From the NCBI GenBank assembly GCA_035565615.1, contig DATMSB010000008.1, forward strand, positions 1-49,117: DNA of 49,117 nucleotides. The letters are read 5' to 3'. The position numbers and the translations under genes are program-made. Source of the DNA: Vulgatibacter sp035565615 (GTDB taxonomy: Bacteria; Myxococcota; Myxococcia; Myxococcales; Vulgatibacteraceae). Of this stretch, positions 33,360 through 44,761 are shown piece after piece (position 1 is the first letter of the stretch; the number at the start of each line of letters is the position of its first letter). The notes under the pieces were generated by a model. It was not told where the DNA came from, did no database searches, and was given only the letters and a program-made list of their open reading frames with translations.

Positions 33360-34487
33360 GTGCGGGTGGGGCGGCCCGAGCGGGGGACGAGGAGGCGCGC
33401 GACCGCAGCGGCAGGGATGGGGCGCACCGCGCGCCCGCCACGCAGCCGCGCGGCGCCCGCCCTCCCGCTCGAGACGATCTGGACCCAGGCGCTCTTGCGA
33501 CGCCTGCGGAGCAGAGGTGCACCCAGGGTGGCGGTGCGCGTCACAGACAACGTCCACACCATGCTGTCGTTCAAGCGGCGGGCGGGCTACCTGGAGGTGC
33601 GGCTGCACCACATGTTCCTGGCGGCCCCCGACCCGGTGATCGCCGCCCTGGCGCGCTACATCCGCGGCGTCGATCCCACCGCGTCGCGGGTGCTCGATCG
33701 CTTCATCCGGCATCACCGCTGGCTCATCCGCCGGGTCCCGGCGCACGTGCGGCGCAAGCGGATCCCGATCCGGACGAAGGGTGCCCACCACGATCTCGCG
33801 GAGATCTTCGCCGAGCTCGAGCGCACCCTGGTCGGCGCCATCGACTGCGAGATCACCTGGGGCTCGGCGCCGGCGGTGCGGCTGCCCCGCTCGTCGATCA
33901 AGCTGGGGTCCTACTCGGCGGATTCGCGCCTCATCCGGATCCACCCGGCGCTGGACCAGGCGTTCGTCCCCCGCTACTTCGTGAAGTGGATCGTGTTCCA
34001 CGAGATGCTGCACCACGTCCACGGCATCTCGCGCCGCGGCGGGAAGCGCTGCGTGCACACCGAGCGCTTCTGCGAGGACGAGCGGCGCTTCCCGGCGTTC
34101 GAGCGGGCCCGCGCCTGGGAGCGCGCCCACCTCGATCGCCTCCTCGCGTGGCGGCCCGGCGCCCCGGCGACCCGCGCGCCCCTGCGCACCCAGGCGGCCT
34201 GTCAGCGGGGCCTCGAGCGCATCCGCGGCTCCGCCCGTCGAGGCACACCTCAGGGCTCCTCGGCGCCGGGGAGGACGAGCAGGCTCGAGGCGCCCTCGCC
34301 GCGGGGCTCGGTGCGGTCCGAGCCGCGGGGCCGGAAGATGCGCGCGAAGAGCTCGCGGCAGAAGGGGATCTCGGTCGCCGGCGCGCCGCCGGCGAGCATG
34401 CGCGCGGTGGCCGCGGCCTTGCGGGCCTGCTCGGGGCGGTCGGTGGCCTCGAAGAGCCTGCCGGTGTCCAGGAGCCAGCCGGCGTAG
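33360..34487 (+). CDS. SprT/YgjP-like zinc metalloprotease with antisense-overlapping tail
   Basis: A 375-residue open frame whose conserved part is about residues 45-270. The zinc motif is VFHEMLHHVHG, followed by HTERFCEDERRFPAF and ERAHLDRLLAW, which matches SprT-like and YgjP (DUF45-like) metalloproteins. Basic N-terminus. The last about 80 residues (after 34250) are Arg/Ser-rich and antisense to the neighbouring gene, so the biological stop may not reach 34487; no earlier stop exists in this frame. GTG at 33360 follows GGAGCGAGGAGGGGGG, a strong ribosome binding site. Cytosolic; target unknown. Confidence 0.75.
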   Translation: MRVGRPERGTRRRATAAAGMGRTARPPRSRAAPALPLETIWTQALLRRLRSRGAPRVAVRVTDNVHTMLSFKRRAGYLEVRLHHMFLAAPDPVIAALARYIRGVDPTASRVLDRFIRHHRWLIRRVPAHVRRKRIPIRTKGAHHDLAEIFAELERTLVGAIDCEITWGSAPAVRLPRSSIKLGSYSADSRLIRIHPALDQAFVPRYFVKWIVFHEMLHHVHGISRRGGKRCVHTERFCEDERRFPAFERARAWERAHLDRLLAWRPGAPATRAPLRTQAACQRGLERIRGSARRGTPQGSSAPGRTSRLEAPSPRGSVRSEPRGRKMRAKSSRQKGISVAGAPPASMRAVAAALRACSGRSVASKSLPVSRSQPA

Positions 34488-35485
34488 AGCGCCCGCCGGC
34501 GCTCGTCGAACCAGGACTCCACCTCGGCGTCGATGGCCGCCGCCGCCGCCTCGCTCCGCTGCGCCTCGCCCGCGGCGCCGCCCAGAAAGAGGGCGCTCAT
34601 CCCCACCTCGTCCAGGCGCAGGGCGAGCTTGCGGAGGGTGTGATCGTCGGGGCGCCACCGGCGTAGCTCCGGCTCCTCCAGGATCTCGGTTGAGGCCGCG
34701 ACGAGGGTGCGCACCTCGGCCGGATCGCTCGGCGGCGGCGCGTTCGGCGCGAGGGGAGGCGGGGCCTCCGGCGGCACCGGGCCGAGCACCTGCGCCGCCC
34801 ACGCGGGAAAGGTGCCGGGGCATTCGCCGCCGTCGCGGGCGGCAACCCGGGCGCGATCGATCGCCCGCGCCGCCTCCTCGCGGGAGACCTCGCGGATGGT
34901 CACCTCGCCGCGGCGAGGGAACTCGTCCGCGAGCTCCCGAAAGCGCTTGCGCGAGAGTTCGGCGACCAGGAAGTCGAGGATCCCCCGCTCGTCGGAGACG
35001 ATCACCTGCGCCAGCTCCACGCCGCGGCCCGGCAGGAGTCGGGTCCAGAAGACGGCGCGCTCTCCGTGGCCGTCCAGGCTGGAGAGGAATGCGGGCGGCT
35101 CCGCCGCGGGCGCGGGCTCCGGCGCGGGCCGGGGCGGCGCCGCGGCCTTGGAGGGCAGCTCCAGCTCCACGCCCTGCAGCTTGAGGGCGTGGGCCAGGCG
35201 CTTCGCCTCCCGCTGCAGATGCTTGTCACCTTCCGTACCCGCCGCCTTCACGATCGCCAGGCGCCCGGCCTGCACGGCGGCGCGCAGCAGGGCCCTGCCG
35301 AGCACCGGGGGCATCGCCAGGACGGCGTCGATCTCCGCGGTGTCGATCTCGTGGGCCAGGGCCCGCGCCTCGTCGATGGCCTCGGGCGAGGCTCCGAGCT
35401 TCGGGGCGAGCGTGGCGGGCGTGGCGTCGGGCTGGAGAAGCAGCTCGAGCGCCCGGCGGGCGTCCGGTTCGGTGCGCTTGCTCAT
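34250..35485 (-). CDS. Conserved-looking hypothetical protein, 411 residues
   Basis: A soluble, Ala/Glu/Arg-rich protein with no signal peptide. Two helical regions (about residues 1-110 and 280-400) flank a mixed region near 130-240 (FWTRLLPGRGVELAQVIVSDERGILDF split over two strands), with Pro-rich linkers around residues 115-130 and 240-265. No family recognised. ATG at 35485 follows CTGGAGCGG; a TACGAT box at about 35513-35518 on the minus strand could be its promoter. Its 3' end overlaps the metalloprotease frame tail-to-tail by 238 bp. Third-position GC is strong throughout, so this strand is the coding one in the overlap. Confidence 0.7.
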   Translation of the reverse strand: MSKRTEPDARRALELLLQPDATPATLAPKLGASPEAIDEARALAHEIDTAEIDAVLAMPPVLGRALLRAAVQAGRLAIVKAAGTEGDKHLQREAKRLAHALKLQGVELELPSKAAAPPRPAPEPAPAAEPPAFLSSLDGHGERAVFWTRLLPGRGVELAQVIVSDERGILDFLVAELSRKRFRELADEFPRRGEVTIREVSREEAARAIDRARVAARDGGECPGTFPAWAAQVLGPVPPEAPPPLAPNAPPPSDPAEVRTLVAASTEILEEPELRRWRPDDHTLRKLALRLDEVGMSALFLGGAAGEAQRSEAAAAAIDAEVESWFDERRRALYAGWLLDTGRLFEATDRPEQARKAAATARMLAGGAPATEIPFCRELFARIFRPRGSDRTEPRGEGASSLLVLPGAEEP

Positions 35486-35593
35486 CGTTCGTCCGCTCCA
35501 GGGAGAGACGAATCGTACCGCAGGCTTCGCGGCCGTGGGACGGGGAATCGCCTCCCTCACCGGCAATCACGCCGCGGGTCGGCGGGCGGCGCC

Positions 35594-37879
35594 CTAGAAC
35601 CGGAAGTCCTCCCCCTGGGCCTTGAGCGCGGTGATGGTGGCCAGGTTGACGATGTCGTTCACGCTGGCGCCGAGCTGCACGACGTTCACCGCCTTCTCCA
35701 GGCCGAGAAGGATGGGGCCGATCACCTCGGCGCCCGCCATCCGCGCGAGCAGCTTGTACGCCACGTTGGAGGCGTCGAGGTTGGGGAAGACGAGGACGTT
35801 CGCCTCTCCCTCCAGGGTGGAGAAGGGGAAGATCTCCTCCCGCAGCTCGGGGACGAGCGCCGCGTCCACCTGCATCTCGCCGTCGACGATCAGATCGGGC
35901 CGTGCCTCCTTGAGGAGGCGCGTGGCCTCCGCCACCTTCATGGGGCTGGGCGTGCGCGACGAGCCGAAGTTCGCGTAGGAGAGCATCGCCACTCGGGGCT
36001 CGAGGTCGAAGTAGCGCGCCAGCTCCGCGGTGCGCTCGGCGATGTCGGCGAGCTGCTCCGCGGTGGGATCCGGGTTCACCGTGCAGTCGGCGAAGAGCTT
36101 CACCTCGTTCTTGGTGGCGACCACGTACACGCCGGCGGCGGTCTTGCCTTTCGCCGTGCGGATGATCTGCAGCGGCGCCCGCATCGCCTCCGGGTAGCTC
36201 ATGGAGTGCCCCAGGACCATGCCGTCGGCCTTGCCGTCGCGCAGCATCATGGAGCCGAAGGTCGAGCGCGTGCGGACCAGCTTGCGCGCCTCGCGCTTGG
36301 CGATCCCCTTGCGCTGCCGCAGGCGCCAGAACTCCTCCACGTAGCGATCGTAGTCCGGCGAGCGCTCGGGCTCGATGGCCTCGACCCCCTCCAGCTCCTC
36401 GAGCTTCTGCTCCGCGATCATCCGCCGGATCTCGTCGACGGGGCCGAGGAGGATCGGCCTGCAGATCCCCTCCGCGGCGAGGATGCTCGCGGCCTGCAGC
36501 ACCTTCGTGGTGTTGCCCTCGGGAAAGACGATCCGCACCGGCTGCTTCTTCGCCTTCTCGACCACCGCCCGCATCACGCCGTAGGCCCGCGACTGCGAGC
36601 GGCGCAGGCGCTCCCGGTACTCGTCGAGGTCGAGCTCCACCCGGGCGACGCCGTCCGCCATCGCCGCGGCGGCGACGGCCGGCGCCACCCAGAGGAGCAC
36701 CCGGGTGTCGAAGGGGGTGGGGATGATGTAGGTCGGCCCGAAGGCGAGGCTCGCGCCGCCGTACGCCCGCAGCACGTTCTCCGGCACCTCCTGCCTGGCG
36801 AGCTGCGCCAGCGCCCGCGCCGCCGCCATCTTCATGCCTTCGGTGATCGCCTTCGCCCGCACGTCGAGGGCGCCGCGGAAGATGAAGGGGAAGCCGAGGA
36901 CGTTGTTCACCTGGTTCGGATAGTCGCTGCGGCCCGTGGCCATGATGATGTCGCCGCGGGCCTCCATGGCCTCCGGGTAGGAGATCTCGGGGTCGGGGTT
37001 GGCGAGCGCGAAGACGATGGGGTTCTTCGCCATCGACCGGATCATGTCCTGGTCGACCAGCCCCTTCGCCGACAGGCCGAGGAAGACGTCGGCGCCCTCC
37101 ATCGCCTCGGCCAGGGTGCGGCGGTCGGTGGGCACGGCGAACTGCGCCTTGAAGGGGTTCATGCCCTCCTGGCGGCCCTCGTGGATGACGCCCTTGGTGT
37201 CGACCATCATGAGGTTCTGCCGCTTCACGCCGAGGGAGACGTAGAACCGCGAGCAGGCGATCGCCGACGCGCCGGCCCCGCTGACCACCACGCGGATCTC
37301 GTCGATGCGCTTGCCGGCGAGGTCGACGGCGTTGAGCAGGGCCGCTCCGGAGATGATCGCGGTGCCGTGCTGGTCGTCGTGGAAGACGGGGATGTTCATC
37401 GTCGCCTTGAGCCGCTCCTCCAGCTCGAAGCACTCCGGCGCCTTGATGTCCTCGAGGTTGATTCCGCCGAACGTCGGCTCCAGCGCCTGGATCACCTTCA
37501 CCATCGCGTCGACGTCCGTCTCCGCGATCTCGATGTCGAAGACGTCGATGTCGGCGAACTTCTTGAACAGGACGCCCTTGCCCTCCATCACCGGCTTGCC
37601 GGCGTGGGGGCCGATGTTGCCGAGACCCAGCACCGCGGTGCCGTTGGAGATCACGCCCACCAGGTTGCCGCGGGCCGTGTACTTGTACGAGAGGTCGGGA
37701 TCCTGGGCGATCTCCAGGCAGGGCTCCGCCACGCCGGGTGAATAGGCGAGCGACAGGTCGCGCGCCGTGGTCACGGGCTTGGTGGGGATCACCTCCACCT
37801 TCCCGGGCCGCCCGGAGGAGTGGTAGTCGAGGGCATCCTGCTTCCTGATCTTGCTGCCTGTACCGAGATTCGTCGCCAT
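35594..37879 (-). CDS. maeB: NADP-dependent malic enzyme with phosphotransacetylase-like domain
   Basis: A 761-residue two-domain protein of standard MaeB length. The malic-enzyme half (about 1-430) has LAYSPGVAEPCLEIA, LGLGNIGPHAGKPVMEG, FHDDQHGTAII and VVSGAGASAIA (NADP site). The C-terminal half resembles phosphate acetyltransferase (VRIVFPEGNTTKVLQAA) and is thought to regulate the enzyme through acetyl-CoA rather than catalyse. It decarboxylates malate to pyruvate and makes NADPH, useful when acetate or fatty acids feed the cell. ATG at 37879 lacks a clear ribosome binding site. The downstream-strand neighbour is 26 bp from the 411-residue gene's promoter region. Confidence 0.93.
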   Translation of the reverse strand: MATNLGTGSKIRKQDALDYHSSGRPGKVEVIPTKPVTTARDLSLAYSPGVAEPCLEIAQDPDLSYKYTARGNLVGVISNGTAVLGLGNIGPHAGKPVMEGKGVLFKKFADIDVFDIEIAETDVDAMVKVIQALEPTFGGINLEDIKAPECFELEERLKATMNIPVFHDDQHGTAIISGAALLNAVDLAGKRIDEIRVVVSGAGASAIACSRFYVSLGVKRQNLMMVDTKGVIHEGRQEGMNPFKAQFAVPTDRRTLAEAMEGADVFLGLSAKGLVDQDMIRSMAKNPIVFALANPDPEISYPEAMEARGDIIMATGRSDYPNQVNNVLGFPFIFRGALDVRAKAITEGMKMAAARALAQLARQEVPENVLRAYGGASLAFGPTYIIPTPFDTRVLLWVAPAVAAAAMADGVARVELDLDEYRERLRRSQSRAYGVMRAVVEKAKKQPVRIVFPEGNTTKVLQAASILAAEGICRPILLGPVDEIRRMIAEQKLEELEGVEAIEPERSPDYDRYVEEFWRLRQRKGIAKREARKLVRTRSTFGSMMLRDGKADGMVLGHSMSYPEAMRAPLQIIRTAKGKTAAGVYVVATKNEVKLFADCTVNPDPTAEQLADIAERTAELARYFDLEPRVAMLSYANFGSSRTPSPMKVAEATRLLKEARPDLIVDGEMQVDAALVPELREEIFPFSTLEGEANVLVFPNLDASNVAYKLLARMAGAEVIGPILLGLEKAVNVVQLGASVNDIVNLATITALKAQGEDFRF

Positions 37880-38008
37880 GCGTATGCAACCAGTCTTCCG
37901 AGGCCCGCGCTCCCCGGCGAGGAGAGGCGCGCCTCCGTTCGGATCCGGCGGTACACTACACGTTCGCCGACCTGCGCGGGGACTCGCATCGGCGCGATGC
38001 CCGGCGCG

Positions 38009-38056
38009 GCCGCCTCACGAGGCGGTCCCCTCCATGGGCCGGCGGACGCCGCCGGC
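38009..38056. other. Two adjacent hairpins between methyltransferase stop and maeB start
   Basis: Within the 218-bp gap 37880-38097, 38009-38026 folds as an eight-pair stem (GCCGCCTC/GAGGCGGT) and 38038-38056 as an eight-pair stem with an ACG loop (GCCGGCGG/CCGCCGGC). Neither is followed by a T run on either strand, so factor-independent termination is doubtful; they may still mark the end of the methyltransferase mRNA. A TACACT at about 37953-37958 on the plus strand is promoter-like, but no plus-strand gene follows. Confidence 0.35.
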
Positions 38057-38097
38057 ACCCGAAGGCCCGCCGACGGGTCGAGGCCTCGCGAGGGAGC

Positions 38098-38901
38098 TCA
38101 GGGCCTGATCGCGCGAAAGACGATCCAGGGCGGGAGGATCATGCGCTCGAAGCCGCGGAGGCCGGCGGACTCGCAGAGCTGGCGGAGCTCGCCCTCCTCG
38201 CGGCGGTGGATCCCCGCCTTGCGCTCGAGGCGGCCGATCGTCTTCAGCCGCTCCGGCAGGAAGGTGGCGCAGACGAAGCGTCCCCCCGGGGCGAGGGCCC
38301 GGGCCACCTCCTCCAGCACCACCCGGGGCTCGTCGTAGAGGTGGAGCGCGGCGACGTCCAGCACGGCCCCGAGGCTGGCGTCGCGAAACGGGAGGGTGCT
38401 CGCGTCCGCCCGGAGGAGATCCACGGCGGCGCCGGTCTCCTCGAGGTGGTGCCGGGCCTCCTCGAGCATCGCGGGCGACAGGTCCAGGCCGAAGACCGGG
38501 CCGACCCCCGGGCGCAGGGCGAGATCCCGGGCGAGGTGGCCGGTGCCGCAGGAGAGGTCGAGGATCGCCTCGCCTGGCGCCGGGGCGAGCAGGGCGTGGA
38601 AGAGAAGGCGCTCGCCGGGGCCATCGAGGGGAAAGCGCGCCAGCGCCGGGCGCAGGCCCCGCTCGTAGAACCGGGCCACCGCCTTCGTCTCGAGCGCGCG
38701 CTGCGCGAGCGATCGCCGCCGCGCCGGCTCGTGCTCGGCGCCGGCGGAGACGTCCAGGATCCCGTCGGCGACGGGGTAGGCCATGCCGCACGACGCGCAC
38801 GTCACCGGCCCGAAGGCGAGCAGGGGTCGCTCGCCCTCGGCGGTCAGCGGCCCGCCGGCGCAGCGCGGGCAGCGCAGGTACTCCAGGGCAGTGCGTCGCA
38901 T
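38098..38901 (-). CDS. Class I SAM methyltransferase with N-terminal zinc-ribbon
   Basis: A 267-residue protein. Residues 1-55 hold a Trm112-like zinc ribbon with CPRC and CASC pairs and YPVADGILDV. The SAM-binding domain follows: ILDLSCGTGHLARDLA (motif I), VFGLDLSPAMLEEAR (motif II), RADASTLPFRDASLGAVLDV and ALHLYDE, then ALAPGGRFV. This layout is shared with RlmA-like and small-molecule (quinone/natural-product) methyltransferases, so the substrate is open. ATG at 38901 has no Shine-Dalgarno sequence; TATCGT ends eight bases upstream. Confidence 0.85.
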   Translation of the reverse strand: MRRTALEYLRCPRCAGGPLTAEGERPLLAFGPVTCASCGMAYPVADGILDVSAGAEHEPARRRSLAQRALETKAVARFYERGLRPALARFPLDGPGERLLFHALLAPAPGEAILDLSCGTGHLARDLALRPGVGPVFGLDLSPAMLEEARHHLEETGAAVDLLRADASTLPFRDASLGAVLDVAALHLYDEPRVVLEEVARALAPGGRFVCATFLPERLKTIGRLERKAGIHRREEGELRQLCESAGLRGFERMILPPWIVFRAIRP

Positions 38902-38909
38902 CGCGCCGC

Positions 38910-38915
38910 ACGATA
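38910..38915 (-). promoter_or_regulatory. -10 box (TATCGT) of possible leaderless mRNA
   Basis: On the minus strand TATCGT is followed by eight bases and the ATG of the methyltransferase; no Shine-Dalgarno sequence. Confidence 0.3.
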
Positions 38916-39135
38916 GGCACGCCCGGCCGCCCGGTCGAGGAAGATCTCCGCGCCGGTCGCCGATGGCGCGGTGGGATGCGCTGCCCCTCCGATTCGTTCG
39001 TCCTCCGGGTCCGCGGCGTCGCGATCGACCCGGGGATTCGCTCGGAGGCCGGCCTGGAGTTGCCGTCGAAGAGGGAGCGACGACCGCTGCGAGGTCTCCG
39101 ACGGGTGCCCATTTTGGGATCGGAGGTGACCTCAG

Positions 39136-39609
39136 ATGGCTGACGAGACCATGGAGCCGACCCGGCGTCCGCCCCCGACGCCGGAGAGGAGGCAGCAGCG
39201 CCACGAGTCGCGGACCGGGAGCACGTACAAGAGGTTCCTCAAGGACCTCGCCGCGGTGGGGAACATGGACATGGAGCTCGCGGAGTGCGCCGCGGTGTCG
39301 GTGCTCTGTGCCTTCGAGCGCCGGGTGTACGGCGAGGAGGCGAAGGACCTGGAGTCCCAGCTCCCCTTGAAGCTGCGCGAGCTGCTCTCGTCGTGCGCGG
39401 TGCACGAGGGAAAGCCCTCCGAGAAGTTCGGGCGGCAGGAGCTCCTTCAGATGGTGGCCGACGACCTGAACGAGGACCCGTCGGAGGTGGAGCCGATCAT
39501 CCGCGCGGTCACCCTGGCCGTCCGCGATCAGATCACCGAGGGCGAGGCCGAGGACTTCATCAACATGCTCCCCGCCGACCTGAAGGAGCTCTGGAGGCTG
39601 CCTGCGTAG
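39136..39609 (+). CDS. DUF2267 family protein
   Basis: A 157-residue soluble protein. After a basic, disordered N-terminus (residues 1-28) comes the DUF2267 pattern: FLKDLAAVGNMDMELAE, AAVSVLCAFERRVYGEEAKDLESQLP, LRELL, FGRQELLQMVADDL, and the second half IIRAVTLAVRDQITEGEAEDFINMLPADLKELW. The two halves look like a duplicated helical unit. Family members are often found with stress or gas-vesicle genes; the function is not established. ATG at 39136 follows GGAGGTGACC, a strong ribosome binding site. Convergent with the alkyltransferase gene; a GGTCGAG/CTCGACC hairpin lies at 39680-39699 between them. Confidence 0.85.
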   Translation: MADETMEPTRRPPPTPERRQQRHESRTGSTYKRFLKDLAAVGNMDMELAECAAVSVLCAFERRVYGEEAKDLESQLPLKLRELLSSCAVHEGKPSEKFGRQELLQMVADDLNEDPSEVEPIIRAVTLAVRDQITEGEAEDFINMLPADLKELWRLPA

Positions 39610-39712
39610 GTGAGCGGGTCGTCGAGCGACGCCGGCCGATCACGTTCGCCAGGCGTGGAGCCCCTCTGCGACGACGGATGGTCGAGCTCCCGCTCGACCC
39701 CGTCCCGGTCGT

Positions 39713-40336
39713 TCAAGGGGCGACCCGCCCTGCGACCTCGGCTCGATCCGGCGGTCGACGAGGCGCGGGCGCTCGAGGCTTCGCCTCCCGCGCCAGGAGG
39801 GCGCGCTTGCGATCGACGCCCCACCGGTAGCCCGACGGATCCCCGTCCGTGCGCACGACGCGGTGGCAGGGAACGGCGACGGCGACGGCGTTGGTCGCGC
39901 ACGCCCGCGCCACCGCCCGCGCCGAGGTGGGAGCGCCGATGGCCCGGGCGATCTCCGCGTAGGTGGCGGTCCGTCCCGCCGGGATCTTGCGCAGCGCCTC
40001 CCAGACCCGCTGCTGGAAGGCGGTCCCTCGGATGTCGAGGGGCAGGTCCGCGCCCGCCCGCGGATGCTCGACCAGGCCGATCACCTTGGCGACCAGCTCC
40101 TCGAACGCGGCGTCTGCGCCGACGAGGTGCGCCTTGGGGAAGCGGCGCTCCGCGTCGTGGACCAGCTCCTCGGGGTCGTCGCCCAGCGAGATGGCGCACA
40201 CGCCGCGGGAGGTGGCGGCCACCAGGATGGCGCCCAGCGAACACTGGGCCACAGCGAAGCGGACCTCCTCCCCCGCGCCGCCGTCGCGATGGCGCGCGCG
40301 GGAGCTGCGCGCCTGCGCGCGAGCCTGCGGCTTCAT
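39713..40336 (-). CDS. Methylated-DNA--protein-cysteine methyltransferase, Ada C-terminal type
   Basis: A 207-residue suicide repair protein that moves O6-alkyl groups from guanine to its own cysteine. The acceptor is in VAVPCHRVVRTDG; the DNA-binding helix is RGTAFQQRVWEALRKIPAGR and the N-terminal fold is IRFAVAQCSLGAILVA-like (VRFAVAQCSLGAILVA). SGYRWGVDRKRALL closes the domain. Sequence is closer to the C-terminal half of Ada than to Ogt, but the phosphotriester-sensing and AraC parts are missing. ATG at 40336 follows GGAAGGAGTGCC; longer starts at 40372-40375 exist. A basic tail follows residue 190. uvrA lies 100 bp away on the same strand, upstream. Confidence 0.9.
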   Translation of the reverse strand: MKPQARAQARSSRARHRDGGAGEEVRFAVAQCSLGAILVAATSRGVCAISLGDDPEELVHDAERRFPKAHLVGADAAFEELVAKVIGLVEHPRAGADLPLDIRGTAFQQRVWEALRKIPAGRTATYAEIARAIGAPTSARAVARACATNAVAVAVPCHRVVRTDGDPSGYRWGVDRKRALLAREAKPRAPAPRRPPDRAEVAGRVAP

Positions 40337-40436
40337 GGCACTCCTTCCGGCGCGAGTCGCTCCATCGTTCATCACAGGGAGATTGTAGCCGGCTGCCCGG
40401 GGCCGGAAACACCGGCTCCTGCTCCCAGGGGCGGGG

Positions 40437-43304
<2,868 letters not shown>

Positions 43305-43309
43305 CTCGG

Positions 43310-43326
43310 GTGACCATCCGTTCAGG
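43310..43326. promoter_or_regulatory. LexA-box-like sequence in the uvrA leader
   Basis: GTGACCATCCGTTCAGG matches 15 of 17 positions of the Myxococcus LexA consensus as I remember it (CTRHAMRYBYGTTCAGS), including the full GTTCAG half. It lies between the predicted uvrA transcription start and the ATG. Confidence 0.45.
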
Positions 43327-43337
43327 TTCGGTGCGTC

Positions 43338-43366
43338 GGTATATCGGGCGCTCGGCCGATTGTCGA
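43338..43366 (-). promoter_or_regulatory. uvrA promoter, TCGACA-17-TATACC
   Basis: On the minus strand TCGACA (43361-43366) and TATACC (43338-43343) are separated by exactly 17 bases, near sigma-70 consensus in sequence and spacing. The predicted start, near 43331, is about 27 bases before the uvrA ATG. Confidence 0.5.
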
Positions 43367-43508
43367 GGCTCTCCGACGGCTTTTCGGCGGCGACCCGGGT
43401 TCAACCGGCGAAGGGCCCCCGGGCATTCGGCGCGGCCCCGGGGACGTGCACGAGCCTCGAGGTTGTTGTAGGGAGCCGGACCAGTCCGTCACCTGAAGGG
43501 AAACGACC

Positions 43509-44684
43509 ATGGCCGAGATCATCGACGACACCCCCGAGAGCGAGGAAGTCCTGGGCGCCTTCGAGCGCTCTCCCGAGGCGCGTCCCGCCCCGATCACCGG
43601 CGACGAGACGCCGGTGGAGCTGCTGGCGTCCGCGTTCCCCGCCTTCGTGGGGCGGCAGGTCCGCGAGGCGGCCCGGCTCATGCGCCGCTCCGCCGACGAG
43701 GGCCACACCGTCTTCTGCACCATGTCGGGCGCCATGACCCCGGCGGGCCTGCACCGGTCGTGCATCGTGCCGCTGATGCAGCGGGGGATGATCGACGTCC
43801 TCACCACCACCGGCGCGAACCTCTACCACGACGCCCACCGCATCCTCGGCTACCGCATCCGCGAGATCGCCCCCGACGCCGGCGACACCATGCTCCGGGC
43901 GGCGCGGATCATCCGCATCTACGACCTCGCCTTCCACGAGGACGTGCTCCTCCACACGGATCGACTCTTCGCCTGGCTGATGGCGAAGGAGGAGTTCCAG
44001 CGGACGATGACCACCGCGGAGTTCCACAACCTCCTGGGCAAGCACCTGTACGAGCTGGAGAAGAAGATCGGCGTGGACCAGCACTCGCTGCTCGCCACCG
44101 CGTACGAGTGCGGCGTCCCCGTCTTCGTGGGCGCCCCCAGCGACGGCTCGATCTTCCTCAACGCGGTGCGGTTGCGCGCCGCCCTGGGCGAGAAGTTCCG
44201 GTTCGCCCTGGACGGCAACGCCGACGTCTTCGCTATGGCCGCGCTGCAGTGGATCGCCCAGAACGAGGGCCAGACGGCGGTGTGGATCCTGGGCGGCGGC
44301 GTCCCCAAGAACTACACCCTGCAGGGCGAGCCGACCCTCAGCCAGATCCTCGAGCTGGACGCCAGGGGCTTCGACATCGACGTGCAGTTCTGCGTGGAGA
44401 CGGTGGACAACGGCGCGCTCTCCTCCTGCCCGGCGGGCGAGGGCCACACCTGGGGCAAGGTGTCGGCGGAGTGCGTGGAGAACGCCTCCGCCTACGTGCG
44501 CACCGACGTCACCGCGATCTTCCCGTGGATGGTGCACGCGCTCCTGCACGGCGGGCGCCGCCGGCCGCTGAGGCGCCTGTACGATCGCCTACCCGACGCC
44601 GTCTCCCGGCTGGAGGCCGCGGTGGCCGAGCAGCGGGAGAAGCTCCTCGAGGGAGTCTTCGAGACGCCTCGCGCGTTCCGCTGA
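43509..44684 (+). CDS. Bacterial deoxyhypusine-synthase homologue
   Basis: A 391-residue protein of the deoxyhypusine synthase family. Family features: FCTMSGAMTPAGLHRS, IDVLTTTGANLYHD, PVFVGAPSDGSIFLN, VWILGGGVPKNY (NAD site), and AGEGHTWGKVSAEC with the active-site Lys of the WGK motif, followed by TDVTAIFPWMVHALL. Eukaryotic enzymes modify eIF5A with spermidine; bacteria lack eIF5A, and homologues like this are thought to transfer the aminobutyl group to a small amine or an unknown acceptor. ATG at 43509 follows GAAGGGAAACGACC. A 12-bp palindrome (CGGACCAGTCCG, 43477-43488) lies in its upstream region. Confidence 0.88.
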   Translation: MAEIIDDTPESEEVLGAFERSPEARPAPITGDETPVELLASAFPAFVGRQVREAARLMRRSADEGHTVFCTMSGAMTPAGLHRSCIVPLMQRGMIDVLTTTGANLYHDAHRILGYRIREIAPDAGDTMLRAARIIRIYDLAFHEDVLLHTDRLFAWLMAKEEFQRTMTTAEFHNLLGKHLYELEKKIGVDQHSLLATAYECGVPVFVGAPSDGSIFLNAVRLRAALGEKFRFALDGNADVFAMAALQWIAQNEGQTAVWILGGGVPKNYTLQGEPTLSQILELDARGFDIDVQFCVETVDNGALSSCPAGEGHTWGKVSAECVENASAYVRTDVTAIFPWMVHALLHGGRRRPLRRLYDRLPDAVSRLEAAVAEQREKLLEGVFETPRAFR

Positions 44685-44761
44685 GGGACGCGCGCGACCG
44701 CGCGACGTCTCGTCGATCCCGAGCCCGCGACGATCCGCGGCGCCGACCAAAGGAGGCGATC

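Noticed and set aside
35066..37741. An 891-codon plus-strand frame opposite maeB
   Set aside because: MaeB is conserved end to end on the minus strand; the plus frame also crosses into another gene.
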